Origin: Casuarius casuarius
Taxonomy: Eukaryota > Chordata > Aves > Casuariiformes > Casuariidae
Assembly: GCA_003342895.1 (NCBI GenBank)
Contig: PTFA01000042.1
Location: 1,550,001 to 1,614,000, forward strand
Reading direction: 5' to 3'
Length of the DNA: 64,000 nt
Positions 13,665 through 26,829 of the stretch are shown here, one piece after another. The position numbers were made by a program, and so were the translations under genes. The notes below the pieces were generated by a model. The model saw nothing but the letters and a program-made list of their open reading frames with translations, had not been told where the DNA came from and made no database searches. The first letter of the stretch is position 1, and each line of letters begins with the position of its first letter.

Positions 13665-14695
13665 TAAATCAAACTTATTTGATCTAAAGAGTCATACGCA
13701 CTGATTGTCCTGAATAGTGTCCCTATTACACACCAACTGTTAAACTAAACTCATTAAACCAATAGCTTGAAATTAATCCTCAGAGAAAGAAGAACTGCTG
13801 GAAAGAACCGCCAGAGGGCCCACTGTTAAATCCCAAATATGGGGGATTTGTCATTAAGCATTTGAGATCAATTGCATCAAATGCCTCTGATAAATTCACT
13901 GTATTAAAGCTAACACAGAGTATTACATTTATCAACATAAAACATAATAAAGGCACTGATAAGGGTCATTTCTATAGAGCAACCATATTTTAACCTACCT
14001 CCAGGTTCAAGCTGGTGATTGTTCTGAAGAAATCACAGACTCTGCTTGGGCATGATGTGTTCAAGTAGTGATAGCACAAAAAGAAGGAAGAAGTTAGAGT
14101 GAATATTATTTCTTGCCTTATTATCTAAATTAAAGTATATTTCCCTCCAAGAAAAAAATATCATCCCATCCCAGAAAAAGCCATGGAAACAGAACACAAC
14201 TGGTGAAACTAACGCATTTTTTTCAAAAAGACAAAGAGCTGTTTCTCTTGAATATGATGAAGTATTTCAACTAAAAAGGCTGTATCACATTGATTTTCTC
14301 AAAAAGTATGGGGTGCACTGTTTTGAAACTACTCTTTCACAATATGTGCTAACATTTTCAGTGATCAGATAAATACTAACTAATAAGAGATAAAGTTTCT
14401 GTGTTTTGAGGAACACAGATAAGCCACGCTGATGTGAACTACTTACTCATGTGATGGATGTGAAAATGATTAAAAAGAAATAGATGATAAAAAAACACCT
14501 CAATTACCAATACATGTTTATGAGACAGGGTAACTTTCACACAGACACTGAGAAATACTTTCCTCCCAAAGAAATATTAGTAGTGTTTATTTGTTTTTAT
14601 CAAATTGTACATTTTAGGGCCGACCTCACCTGATGGAATAGCTGTAAAAATTATTTACAAGCAATAACTGGGATCAAACGGAAGATAAAGACAGA
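13665..14695. other. Intergenic, nothing recognised
   Basis: AT-rich sequence; no exon, RNA or named repeat seen. Confidence 0.5.
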
Positions 14696-14699
14696 AGAT

Positions 14700-14850
14700 T
14701 TCTTTTTGAAAGTCAGTATCATTATTTTTATGTCACAGAAAAGGAAACTGAGGCACGGGTAAGTGAGGATCAACAAGTAAGTTAAGATAAAGGACTAGAC
14801 CCAAGGTCTCCCAAGCCCAAGGACAGGATATTGGGCTAACCATTACTATA
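14700..14850 (+). repeat. Ancient MIR/CORE-SINE-like element (plus orientation)
   Basis: The core GGAAACTGAGGCAC (from about 14749) is followed by GTAAGT, GACCCAAGGTCTCCCAAG and ...GGGCTAACCATTACTATA. These match, in order, the MIR blocks GAGGAAACTGAGGCACAGAG, CCCAAGGTCACACAG and ...TTAACCACTA. A second weaker piece in the opposite sense lies at about 14930-15010 (GTAAAACAAGCATGATTTGTAC...GGGATTATGAGGAC). MIR copies are old and degraded in birds. The family name is from memory of its consensus. Confidence 0.6.
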
Positions 14851-15014
14851 CAAAATCCAAGAAATCTCCAATAACCACATCAGCAGTCTCTCAAACTTCT
14901 GGGAATCCCTTTACAACTTCTGTATGTTTTTATCAACTGTAAAACAAGCATGATTTGTACAACTTTACAAAGGGATTATGAGGACTGACTACTTTGTGGG
15001 ATGTGGCACCATGT

Positions 15015-18000
15015 TTGCAAGTGTAAATGCAGATTAGAGAAAATTTTATTTTTAAAGCCAATGGATATTAAAATTTCTCTTAAATAAAGTTTAACAAATG
15101 TGGTTAGTTCATTCTTTTCTAACTCCAGGAGCTGTAAAGCTTTAGCCTTTGAAAGTGATCTGTTCCTTCATTTATTTTAATCCTCTCTGGATTTCCATCC
15201 ATTATTTAGCAGTGTAAAGTGAGTTGTTTATGCAAACAAGGAAAATGATAGTTTTCTGATTTTATATGCAGAATCATGACATTCCACTACAATACATTAT
15301 TAGCATGATAATACTTTGCACTTTGATAGTGGCTTCCATACAAGGAATTCAAAGTGCTTTGAAGAAACTGCCACTTTCGCCATTCAAATTTATATTGTCA
15401 AATCAGCAAAAAATATGTTTCTGCAATCTTTCGAGTGCTCTCAGTTAAATATACAGTATTTAACTTAATGTGAATACTTTATAATTCTAATTGGTTCAAA
15501 AACTATTGCTTTTGAACAAATGCTATATGCAAATCAACATTTAATTGTATAGCACTCCCCTGCAGCTCCCTGCATGTTGCAACTTTACAGATGTTCCCAA
15601 TAGCTCAGTGGATTATAATAAAGAAAGACCACAATTAAGGGTTATCTTGCTAAAGGTTTAAACACACCATTAGTTCCTGCTAGCTTCTTATGTACCTTCA
15701 GTCAAGCAGAGATTTGATATACATCTGCTTCTCCCAGGCCATCAATCCAAAAAAAAAGCCCAACAGGCTTCTTGTTTGTTGTTTCTTTTTAGAATTGAGA
15801 AACCCTTGTTTCTTTTGTTCGCTAAACAATTGCCTCATAACTGGGGAAGTTCCAGTTAGCTCTGCAGCCCATCTACATGCTGGAGCTGCGTTGCCCAAGT
15901 GGGTGTCTGTGGCGACCTGCACAGGAGCACTCCTGTTACTCTGCAGCTACCCATCACTTGTCCCTGCATAGCGGACGGATGCTATTATTTTGGCAAAAGT
16001 CTCTGGCTAGAGAGTTGCTACCTTGTCTTTGTGAAGCAGTTACCACTTTACCTTGTAAGGAAACAACAAAGCATTGCCAGTGAGGCTTACATAGCCCCCC
16101 GGTCAAGTATTCCAGAAGAGAAAGGAGGAACAGAAGGAGAGATTTTCAACTATGTTTGAGACAGTAAGCTACCTGACTCCCGTTGACTTCCACAAGCCCC
16201 TGAGTGCCCTCTAAGATCTCCTCTACACAAAACAGGTGTGAGAGAGCTAATTCAAAAAGGATCCTCACATTGACCCCTGCAAGGGTTCACTCTGACACCG
16301 CAAAAACCAGAACCAGCAATGGCAACTCATCAGCCACAAAAGATAAAGCCAGTCCAAAGAGCGACCAACTGTGATCCTTGTGACATAGGTTTGTATGTCA
16401 TGTACCAGCAAAGGAACACATTTCTGGGAACATTTGATAAAGTTTCCTGTGCAGTCGTTGAGTTCCTGTTTCTACAGGGATGGGATATATATATGGTTTG
16501 GGATCTGTGCTAATGAAATAAATAGCAATTTAATTCCTCTGTCTTGCATGCCTGACACAGTTGTAGAAGCACCTTAACCCTGAGACAAAGATGTCAAGGA
16601 TGTCATGGCTCTGAGCAATAAGACACCGCTTTCGGCTCTTCACTTATCTTACCATCATTGCCTACCCTGTTTTTTCTGCTTTAAAAACCACGCAGCAAAA
16701 AACATTGCCACAGAAAACAATAAAATGCCTCTGCCTTCCCTCTTGCAGGTATCAGTCAGCCCTTCAGCCACTGAAATGTAACATGCCAGCGTTAATGCTC
16801 TTCAGAGTCTCCTCAGTCTCTCCCTGTCCCCTTGTGCCACAGTTCTCTCTTCACATCCCCATCCATCCCTTCTTGACATCTGAGTCCTCTCCCTGCCCTC
16901 ACCAACACATGCAAAACTTAGTTACAAATTTTTCTTTTTTTCTTCGAAGGCTGGAATTCACACAAGCCATGCTCCTTTTGTTCAGATGTGGTAGCCCCTG
17001 TTCTGTCACATTAGATAAAAAGCTCTTTGGATCTGAAACGGCCCTTACTGCTCCTACACAGTGGGGTGGGATGCTTGCCTGGAGATGCAGGCTGTGGGAT
17101 GCCCCTGTGCTACACACTATCTGCATTGCACAGGCTCAGTCCCAACCAAGATCTTCAAAACATGTCTTATGTCCTCTGCTCTGAGAGTCCTGTGCTTGTA
17201 AAGCTTTCAGGATTCAAAGCTCAGGAGCAATAGATGGAGCTTACCAGCTGGTTTCAGTTCTCAGTAAAGCCTACAAGTAAAGAGGCTGACTGTTCCCTGA
17301 GAAAGGAAGAACTGTAACCATCCACAGGGAGATTTTGGAGAGTAAGGGCAGCACCGCAAATCATGCCAGCGAGCAAGAGAGTAACAGGAACTGCATATAA
17401 CCCATCCCGCAAGGGAGAACAAGGGAGCACAGAGACACGTAAAGGGTCTGCTGTGGCCAAAGAACCAGCCAGATCCACCTGACACAGCAGTCGCTTTTGT
17501 GGGGTCTCTCAGGCAGATGTCAAGCTCGGGTGGATTTGGGCAGCTCCTTCAGGAAGGAGGCCAGGGAGAGGTGCAGCTGAGGGACAGCAGGCTGGTTCCC
17601 CAAGGCTGACCCTTTTCCCTCTCCTGAGGTGCCCCTGGGCTTGTATGAGGGCTGCTTCCTCCAGCCCCCAAACAGAGGAAAGTACAGTTTCCACATAGCT
17701 ATGTCAGCCACACCATATCAGGCCCTTAAACATATTCAGGTGCCACTTCTTCTGAAAGTGATGCCAGCTGGGTCAAACCTTGGTTTTAGGATCTGAACTG
17801 TAGAGTCTTATATTTCCTGCCCTTGCTTTTTATTTTGCTTAGTTTCTTCCTTCTTGAGCCCTGTGTTTACCAGAAGAGTGATCATTTATCACATGCACAA
17901 GTTGTGAAAATTTTTTGCAGGAAATGGCTTGCACCCACCACCCTGCTCAGTCTGCAATATTTTTCTGGTATTTTGTCATTTCCTGTGCAGTCATTCAAAG

Positions 18001-18045
18001 AGACAGCTACCTCTGTTTAGTACAAAACAACTGCTGAAAGTTAAA
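15015..18045. other. Intergenic, nothing recognised
   Basis: No supported gene. A 159-codon + strand frame (16705-17184) is rich in Cys, Ser, Pro and Leu, resembles no family I know, and lacks a promoter or splice context. GC content rises slightly around 17.3-17.7 kb. Confidence 0.5.
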
Positions 18046-18049
18046 ATAA

Positions 18050-18360
18050 TTACCTACAAAGAGAGTACATGGTTCTTTCATCTAATTAGATAATCTGCCC
18101 AGGTGTTTAGCACCAAGGTATCTACTCCTTAATTGGAAAAAGTCAAGGACAGAAACTAATTAGCAGCATTAATCAAAAGCAGAGGTCTAATGATAATTAA
18201 CAACATATCCCCACTACAAACCCGGTTCCTTTATTACAAATCATTCCAAATTGTAAATAGAGCCTTACAACAAATGTTTCCAATTGTCATTTTCTGGCAA
18301 AACTACACATTATTTTCCAAAGATAAAGATCACTACTACTAAAGAATCAGACTGAACACT
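18050..18360. promoter_or_regulatory. Candidate distal enhancer (cluster of homeodomain/SOX/GATA-like cores)
   Basis: Within about 300 bp there are many TAATTA/TAATGA cores (for example CTAATTAGATAAT, ACTAATTAGCAG, TCTAATGATAATTAAC), AT-rich SOX-like ATTGT/ACAAT motifs and GATAA. The density of short developmental-factor cores without repeats or frames resembles vertebrate conserved non-coding elements. This is inference; without a cross-species alignment it could be ordinary AT-rich DNA. Confidence 0.25.
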
Positions 18361-20224
18361 GTTCATATTACACACAAAGGCTGTAGCACCTGGTCCTGTA
18401 ATTTGCAAAAACAAAAAGAAAAATCAAATTCTTAGGTATCTCTCCATACTGTTGTGACCACTGAGTGCCCAATGGCCAGACAGATCTGTGTTTTTGTTGG
18501 CAAAATGGAGCAAAATTCTGTTTACCGTATTCAAGAAAGCGCTTGCACTAGCAAAAAAGCCATGCAAGGGAGATGGATACACACTCTTGAGTCTTGCTGA
18601 GATGGTACTTGCACTGTTCTCCACAAGCATGGGAGGTTACACATCTTAAAAGTGTTGGAAAAGAACTCACATTTCTGTGAAAGGAAGGACTATCCAGCTG
18701 CAGCAAAAAACATTGCTCACAGCCTTCCTGCCAAAACCTCTGGAGCAGGGAGAGCCAGAGGGGAAATGCACTCCTCTGCAGCTCTTCCCTCCGTCCCTGC
18801 AGTTCAGGAATGCCACAGAACCAAATCCTGCAGTTTTCCAAGAATATCCACTCAGTCAGACACACCCCAGGATACAATTTAAATCCAACTACTCAGGATT
18901 TTAAGTTCACTGCTGTTTACTAAACTGAAGCTGCACTGGATCTGCAAGTGGCAGAAACTGCTGAGTTGTCACATTAACTAACCTCATCTCTGTATTGGGA
19001 CTCTCTGGTGTCACACTTCTACTCCAGCTGCTATTTTAACTCTGGTCTTTTCTGGGCTTCCCACTACAGAGCTAACAGAAATGTATCTTCATGGTGAGCC
19101 AAAAATTATCATCACATGTAGAAACATAGTCTGCAGTTGCTTACTGCCAGCTGAGCTGCAAATTACATTATTATAATATTAACAATGATTTTCCTAGGCT
19201 CTGACTTGCCATTAAGTGATTATTTACAAGAAGGAAAGCATCAAGGGAGGGAAAACATTAGAACAGTGGGGCTCAATCTTTGAGACCGCAGGAGTTACAC
19301 TCTCGACAACAAGATACCTACAGAAACGGAAATCTCTACCCACGTCTGTGAAACCCACTTCCCAGGTCCACCACATTTTCCATGGGGGGCCTGGAGCTCT
19401 TCACTAGCTGTGTAATTTCTAGATCAATTCACTTTCTCTTTTCCTGTCTACTCAAACACTTTCATGAGGCAAAAACAAATTCTTATCCGAATCAAAACTT
19501 AAAAGGAGTAGGTCAAAAACTGGGGGAGAGGGGAAGTCTTTGCACCAGACTAGTACGTAGGCCAGTCATTTGCAAACAAAACATCCAGATCCTGACAGTT
19601 TGTATATGCTGATTAAATGGAAAATCCCATTACTGGGCAATGGAACATTTAACACCCTTTCATTTTAAGGCTCTTTATTCACACATACTTCTGTAGAGAT
19701 TAATCTCATTTAATTCACTGAGCCAATTTGTACGAGTAAAACCAAGGACATATGTAAATGCTTGCAGAGCTACAGTAACATCTAAGTTTCACCACCTCTA
19801 TTTGGCAAGCATACTGCGGCGTGCACACATTTCCTGTCAGATATAGTGCCTATCAGATACTGAGAAAAACTTCCCAGGGATTTAAATTCCCAGCTTTCCA
19901 GAGACTAAAGTTTACAAAAGGAAAAACAGAAATAAAAATCCAGGGATAACAGTCTTAACATGTTCCTTAAACCAAGGTTGTAGGATTTTTTTCATTATTT
20001 TGCACAGAGGAGAGCTCTATACATTCTCTCTCTCTCTAAGGGCTGAGGAAATGGAGACAGTTACTCAACAACACCTGATACAGAATAAATGTAACTAGTC
20101 TGTCAGCCTGCTGCAGTTCCAACACAATCTTTTTATTGTTTTGATATTTCTGTATCGCATCTTAGGCAAGAGACAGAGCAAACCAGGAAGAAGATAAATG
20201 TTCATTTCATTTGCTATGTGGACT

Positions 20225-20310
20225 AAGAATAATTGCCATCAATATTGATTAGCCCTTGGGGACACCACTGAATTTAAAACTTGCAGACAGCGAAATCCCA
20301 GCTGATGCAT
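20225..20310 (-). repeat. Possible small CR1 fragment
   Basis: CCCTTGGGGACACCACTG (about 20254-20271) preceded by ATCAATATTGATTAG recalls the reverse complement of the CR1 reverse-transcriptase segment that encodes the VPQGS-like motif. The match is short and diverged, so this is a weak call. Confidence 0.3.
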
Positions 20311-20617
20311 GCTGTGCTTTGAGTAACACTTATTACATGTTCCTATGTTTATATTTATCTGAGAAAACTGTGTAACTAATACTCCCACACTGGGGATAAT
20401 ATGTTATCATATGCTGCAGGACTGTGCAGTTTCTGCAGCTCTCTACACCTACCATGTGCTAGTCAATGGATTGATTAAAGCTCTCCCTAAACGGACTATT
20501 TTGGAAAAACTGAACCATTTCTGACAGTTCAGCAGCCCTGGCAAGCATTCGTTAGTCTTCTACCTCAGTAGAGGTATTTATTCAGCAAAACACTGAAGTT
20601 TTTAATGAATATAAATC

Positions 20618-20705
20618 ACCAGGGACCAAATTCTGCACCAGATACACCCTACTAGATTAATCGACTTCACTGAGGTGGCATGAATTTGTGCAGAACTTGC
20701 CTTAA
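20618..20705. repeat. Ancient interspersed repeat resembling the palindromic 'CAAATTCTGC' sauropsid element
   Basis: GGGACCAAATTCTGCACCAGATACACC, then ATCGACTTCACTGAGG, then ATGAATTTGTGCAGAACTT forms an imperfect inverted layout. It recalls the dispersed repeat with CAAATTCTGC ends and a central TTGACTTCA..TGGAGTTAC block that is common in reptile genomes. Its class (MITE or SINE) is uncertain and I rely on memory. Confidence 0.35.
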
Positions 20706-20709
20706 CAAG

Positions 20710-22925
20710 TCATACCTATATTGCTTAGTTGTATTTGCATTGTACTACAGGCAGTGAAAACTATGGGCCAGGTACCATATTCATTGTCAGAGCAATGCCA
20801 GATCAGATCCTGACTCAGTTATGTGATATACCAAGACATCAAAGGCTAGCACAATCATTTTAATAAAGATGGCATTTTGTTAGTAATATTAGCCAGGCAA
20901 ATTAATTCTCAGCAATGTATTTTCCAATTAGTATGTTTTAAAATTTATATTTTTACATATAATTTATATTTAAACTGTACAACAATTCCATCCATGGCTT
21001 ATGCCCAAGCTAGAAATGGATGTTCCACTGGGGCTTAGTATAAGTATTCCCATGGCTGTTGTCATTACAATCAGTGCTGTTATGTGATGATACAGTACTC
21101 TGTTTAGTTGCTCGAAGTAATCATTATAGTGGAAATTATATATGCAAGAAAAAATTCAGTAAATGTCCTGTCTTTTTTTTTTTTTTTTAGCTTAAGGCTT
21201 CTTTGTTTGTATGATAACTGTCTCACACCCAGGAGGAAGTTTTTAATTAATAGGATAGAAAACGGCATCTTGTATTCAATCACCCAACAAAACACTAACA
21301 TGATCTAAGTTACAGCTGCCACCATTGAAAAAGAATGGTTCTGAAGTACTGATCTGTGCATCTGGCTTGCAAACAGCTGTATCCAAAGCACAGAAATGTA
21401 GTTGCATGGAAAAGATTTCTTATTTTAACTTGTTTGTACAACAGCTGTATTCACCCACTTAGTAGCAGTAGCAGTAAAAGTAGACCTGGATTTATTCTAT
21501 ACAACACATTCACAGGCAATAAATTGTGAAAATATGCAGTAATATGTCCTTTGTCATTACATGTAGGAAAAAGTGGCAACTCTGAAATTTTTCCAAAGTT
21601 TACACTTCCCTACTGGCTTCTATCCCAATCCTACCATATAGGGTCTCCTCTCCTTTGATATAATACAGCAGAAGCCTGTAACCAAAGAAGGGGTGCATGG
21701 GAAAGTACTGTCCAGTACTATTTTCCTATCTATCATAAAAAGTCACACAGAAACTTAACTAAACTTCTAATGCAGCCTATATGGAAGCTGCCAATACTGA
21801 CTATCCAACTAGAAATGAAAATTGTATTCAGTCCTCAGTGTTCAAACAGGAGCAATGTTTTAGAGAGCATACAGAACTCCCTATAAAATTGAAAAGAGCT
21901 TCCAAACTTTAGTTGTCCTTTTTCTTCCAAATAAAGAGTAAAGGACAGGTTCTGAGATGAAAAGGATTTACTAGACAACAGAGAGTCACCAGCCCTCTTC
22001 TACATCTCCCTAGTCCAAAGAGGGAAGCAGAACATCATGTTCCCACTTGTGATTCTCTACATAATAAACCATGTAGAGATCAAATTAAATTTTGCAGATC
22101 ATGGTATGCAAGGATTCAGTCCAGCACCTGCATATCCCCTGAGTAGATGATCAAGGTTATGTAAGGCAGCAGTTTTCAGAGAAAAGTTATCAGGTTCTCT
22201 AGAATAAACAGTTTTGAGAGGTAGTATTTGTTATTTCTGTTACAAAAGTGTCCAGAAATTCCAGACAGAGTTCTGCAGTAGTTGCCCTTTATATGCGTAT
22301 GTCCAATGAAAACTATCTTTACCAAAAGAGCTCATTACCTAAATGACTCACAATACAATGCAAGACATGAGTAGGATGCAATGCAAGGTATGTAAGACAG
22401 AGAAAGTAGAACCTATATATCCAGGACATACACAACACAGGTATAGAGGCTTAGGAAAGGAAAAGATCTAATGGACAATTCATTTCCGGTAAACATGAAT
22501 CTCTGCCTGTGCAGCTGAAAACCCGTCAGGTCTGGATAACATGAGTTTCACACACCTTTACATGTCTATGGGTCTTATTTATTCTATATGGCAGTGGCAT
22601 GTAGAAATTCAACCATATTCTTGGAGCTCTTCTGCCTATTAGGTTTACATGAACTTTGCAGCCTTCACAGTACCTGAAATTCCAGAGTTAACCTCTGTAA
22701 GCTGGCATTGGACAGCCTGTGGCCACAAAACACTGTTATCCCTACGCACACATGGCTTGGATGTCCAGCAGTCAGTCTACCCACTTCCTCTGGATTCTGC
22801 AGCCATAAGGACATAAACTCGATCAGACCATATCATACCTAAAATTCAGCTGTACCTGCGTCCTGTCTCAAACAGCAGCTAGCAGCAGAGACATAGGAAG
22901 AATATAAAAATGTGTCAAGAGTACA
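20710..22925. other. Intergenic, nothing recognised; T16 tract at 21173-21188
   Basis: AT-rich sequence. The two overlapping frames at 21104-21308 are produced by the homopolymer tract and its flanks. No gene is supported. Confidence 0.5.
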
Positions 22926-22929
22926 GTGA

Positions 22930-23115
22930 TATCTTAACATTTAACTTCGTCTGCCATTTTAATCTATCCAGTAGTCTAGTGAGAGCTAGGAAGTGTTGCA
23001 GAATGTTTCTACCCTGAATAATTTCATATTAGCAGTTAAGCTTTGTCTGCCCACTCACTTTTCCAGGTCATTTCTGAGTATGTTGAATAGTACAGACCCA
23101 CCACACATGCCTATG
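22930..23115 (-). repeat. Diverged CR1 LINE fragment, reverse-transcriptase part (minus strand)
   Basis: TCCAGGTCATTTCTGAGTATGTTGAATAGTACAGACCC (about 23063-23100) is close to the reverse complement of the CR1 ORF2 segment coding the reverse transcriptase stretch that ends in FNIFINDL. The fragment is old, truncated on both sides and full of substitutions. It shows an early CR1 insertion in the opposite sense to IFNAR2. Confidence 0.5.
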
Positions 23116-23119
23116 TGGA

Positions 23120-26100
23120 AGAAAAAGATCTCACACCCACTGCCTAACATACCCTAGGGCCCTACCTTCCCTCCCTCTGCAAAAATAACCAAGGATTGTG
23201 CTTGTCACTACCTATCCCAGGAATATCAGGCCTGCCACCAAAGGCAGTAGGTGACACCTTTCCCCACTGGTCTCTGTTGAGGATGAGGCAAGTTCTCCCT
23301 CTATCAGGAATAACTGACCTGCAATCTGAGACACAGGATTTTTGTCAAGTGACACCTAAAGGTGAAAGGCCACATCCTGGAGACATCTAAGACTGGGGTT
23401 TTTAAACAATCTTTCCAGAAACAAAAGATTGCTCAGTAAAAAGAAAATGGGTTTTACCAATTTGACAAGCCTGTAAAGGGGAATATGTCTGTGAAGGGTA
23501 ACAGGGCTTGGCCAAAATTCAGAAGCTTGCCCCATAGGAGAATTTGAATCAAAACGCAGATGTGGTAAAAACTGAAAAGTAATACCGGCAACCCGCTCCA
23601 TCTCTGTATTATGCATAGTAAGATCTTTCAAAATGAATAAGCTTAAATATCTTTTCTGGGGACTTGCACAGAAACCACACATCTCTCCCACCACCAAATC
23701 CGACAGGTCGAAGGGTATGATTCCATATGACCAACCCAAGACTGTTAAAGATATGCATGAATAATTAAAAAATTAATTGAAATAGTTCTAATTTTTAGTG
23801 TGTTGGTAGACAACCCATGATATGCTGGAAGGTTTAGTAAAGTACATTTGAATTTCGCTAAGAGAAGTCTCTGTCTTCCAAAGTGTTCATGAATCACATC
23901 TGTAGAAACTTATTAACACAAAGTGCAAGAGCATAAATAGTTGCATATCTAACTTTAGTGCAAGCACTTTCTGTAAAACTTCCAAAGTATTCCTCTTCAA
24001 TGTATCTTTTCCAATACTTTTTCCTAGAGAAACAGCATCACCTTCAGGCCACAAAAGATCACATTCCAATTTCTTTAGTCAGGAAAGATTTAAAAATTAC
24101 TTTGCAAAATCTTGCATGTTTCTTTTATTCCTTTCTGATCCCAAATTACAAAAGGTAAACATGCAAAAAGCTTTTATAGGGTTCTACTCAATTTTTTTTT
24201 AAGAAGGGACAGTCTCTCTTAGTTTTGGCTCCATTAAATTTCAGAACAGTCTGCGCAGTTGGGCTCAGAACAGAATAAAGACAGCAAAAAAAAAACAGAA
24301 ATAAAATTTAATACAGATAGACTTGTGTGAGAAGTAAATAAGAATGGAAAGTTATACAAAGGTGTCTACACCTGGCATTTATAGAACAATAATCTCCCTG
24401 ACACAACCACTAAATCAGGTGCACTAGTACTAATACTGATGCTAAGTCCAGCAGGTGGAAGACAGGCTTACAGCACTTTTTACTAGTTTTGATTAGTTTC
24501 CAACATTTCTGTACTCAGTGAAACCCTGCCTGTATAGAGGTATCAACAGTGGGAGGCTTATTTTAGTTCCTTAGTGTAAGGAGAGTAATAGGATATAAGG
24601 AAAGGAAATGAAATAACAGAGGATATGGAAAAGTTGAGGCTATCTCAATTGGATGCGAGAGAGAAAATGAGCGTCTCATGAATTCACAGAAAAAATAAGA
24701 GCACTTCATTCCTGTCCTTTATTCTCCCTTTGTAATGGGGTAGCTTGACCCACAAAGCTATCAGTAGCCAACTACTACAGGAATTATTTTGCCACCTGAA
24801 ACTCCCCAGTAATGATAATACAGTCAGAAAGGTCAACATGGTGCATAATAACAGAAAACAGGATGTTTCAGAATGTGCAAGTAGAGGAAGCTATCAACAG
24901 AAATTAGATCAAGTAAGACAAGACCTATATATACATTAAGAATTTCCTTCATAACCAGCAAAAAACCCTGACATGCCAATACATAACTTCAGAATAAAAA
25001 TCAGCTTGTTATATCAACTATCAAATGATAGTTTGAATTGTTTGCATGCCACTGCTTGTCCCTGTGGCATGATGTACACACATGATCATCTTGCCTGATA
25101 AAAAGCTGATGAGTGTAATGAGACTGAGGATCCACAGGAAAGGAGGTCTGTTATTCCAAAAAGGTTGGGAACTACCATTTTATGTAGCATAGCATGGAGA
25201 CTGCCATGCATAAGACTACTGTGCTTACTGCCTAAGACATGCAGTAAGACTGCTGTGCTTTCTTCTTCATTTCTACAGTGGTGATTGCATCCACAAAGCT
25301 GCCTATAACTGGCAATTCTTTTGCTTTCTAGATACCAGAGTCACTCAAGAGAGCAACAGGATGATCTTTTCATCATGTCCCAGGCTGGATTATTGTGATA
25401 TGCTTAGAACGCTTATGACCTTTGAACAATCTCCAGAAGCTTTGGCCTATGCAACCAGTGGCTGCCTGATCTGCTGCTGCTTTATATTAATGCTGTTTTC
25501 CTTCCAGACAGCCCCGCACACAAAAAATGCACCACAAAATGACAATTGAAAAGAATAGGCATTTATTTTGCCAGTGTTAAAATCCAACTTTTAACCCAGA
25601 TGTTGTATGCTAAAGTACCTGCTTAAAGTTCAGACATGAAGTGCTAAAATAAAAAAGGAAATGTTATAATCATTGCCCTAATGAAAGAGCAAACATCCCT
25701 CTCTGCCCACAGTTGAACAAACAAACAACAGTGACATCTTTGCTAGCTTTGCATTTCTTATATTAGTTTCAAATCTAGTTTTAAAACTTTCCACTCTTTA
25801 AACAATCATATATTTCAGGGGTTAGGAGTGGCACATTTAATGCTAGGGAATAGTTTTACTATAAATTAAATTTGATTCATTGTAACAGGTGAATCATTGT
25901 GAACTCTGAAGATTATGTAACCCTATACTGGGTGCAACAAGAGAACTGAGTGATAGAGGGCAGATGCCTTCAGTGAATGGAAAATTCAGCATCTCAGCTA
26001 CTTCCTCAAAATGCCTTCCTTCCTCCTCAATATCACTTTTACATAGCATGATCCACACATAACCAGCTGCTCTTCATTCAGAGTTGATCTTGTACAAAGA

Positions 26101-26740
26101 ATGCATGAGATTAGCTTTAGAGAGCAGTCGATCAGTTGTTCAACCAGGTATATATATACATGCATATACACACAAATAGATGTGTAAACACACACATGTG
26201 CACACAGACATTAACAGAACCAACAAAATCATTGTCTGTGATACCAGCATATTTGGTCTGTGCAATTTCTTCCCTAATTTCTTGAAAGATTAGCGTCAGT
26301 GTTTACTAATGTCAGAGCAAGAGACCAGGTTCTCCACTTCATTTCTGATCAATTTTACAGACAATATTTCACATGAAGTGCAACAGAGGGAGCCATTTTC
26401 TACATAAAAAAAGCTACTGGAGTTCTCAGCGGAGTATTTTATTCCCGGTATTCCTCGCATAACTGAGCATGCCTGTGGCTTCAGCACAATTTTATCTGCA
26501 TGGGAAATGCAAGATCAAAATGCCTGAACTGCCAGAAATGGAGAGGCTTTATACCTTTCACTAGCCAAATCCTTGCTCTTCCTTGTTTGTAGCTGTATCT
26601 CCTCCCCATCTGCATCAGGTCAATACCTAAGACAAAGTACTTTGCTGAGTTCTCCCAGACCCCAGGAACAGCTGGGAGTGGAACTAATATTTCAGCACCT
26701 TAGGCTACACTTACCTCTAAATCACAGAGAGATCATTATA
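23120..26740. other. Intergenic, nothing recognised
   Basis: No exon or named repeat seen. At 25215-25270 there is an imperfect tandem duplication around GTAAGACTGCTGTGCTT. The 127-codon minus-strand frame at 23356-23739 shows no recognisable domain. Confidence 0.5.
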
Positions 26741-26745
26741 GGAGC

Positions 26746-26829
26746 CATATATGTATACACATACATACATATATATATAAAATATATATATACACACACA
26801 CACATATATACACACACACCTATATATAC
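26746..26829. repeat. Compound AT/AC microsatellite
   Basis: Alternating ATAT, ATAC and ACAC runs over about 80 bp. A smaller run of the same type lies at 26146-26210. The open frame that crosses the main run is a by-product of the repeat. Confidence 0.85.
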
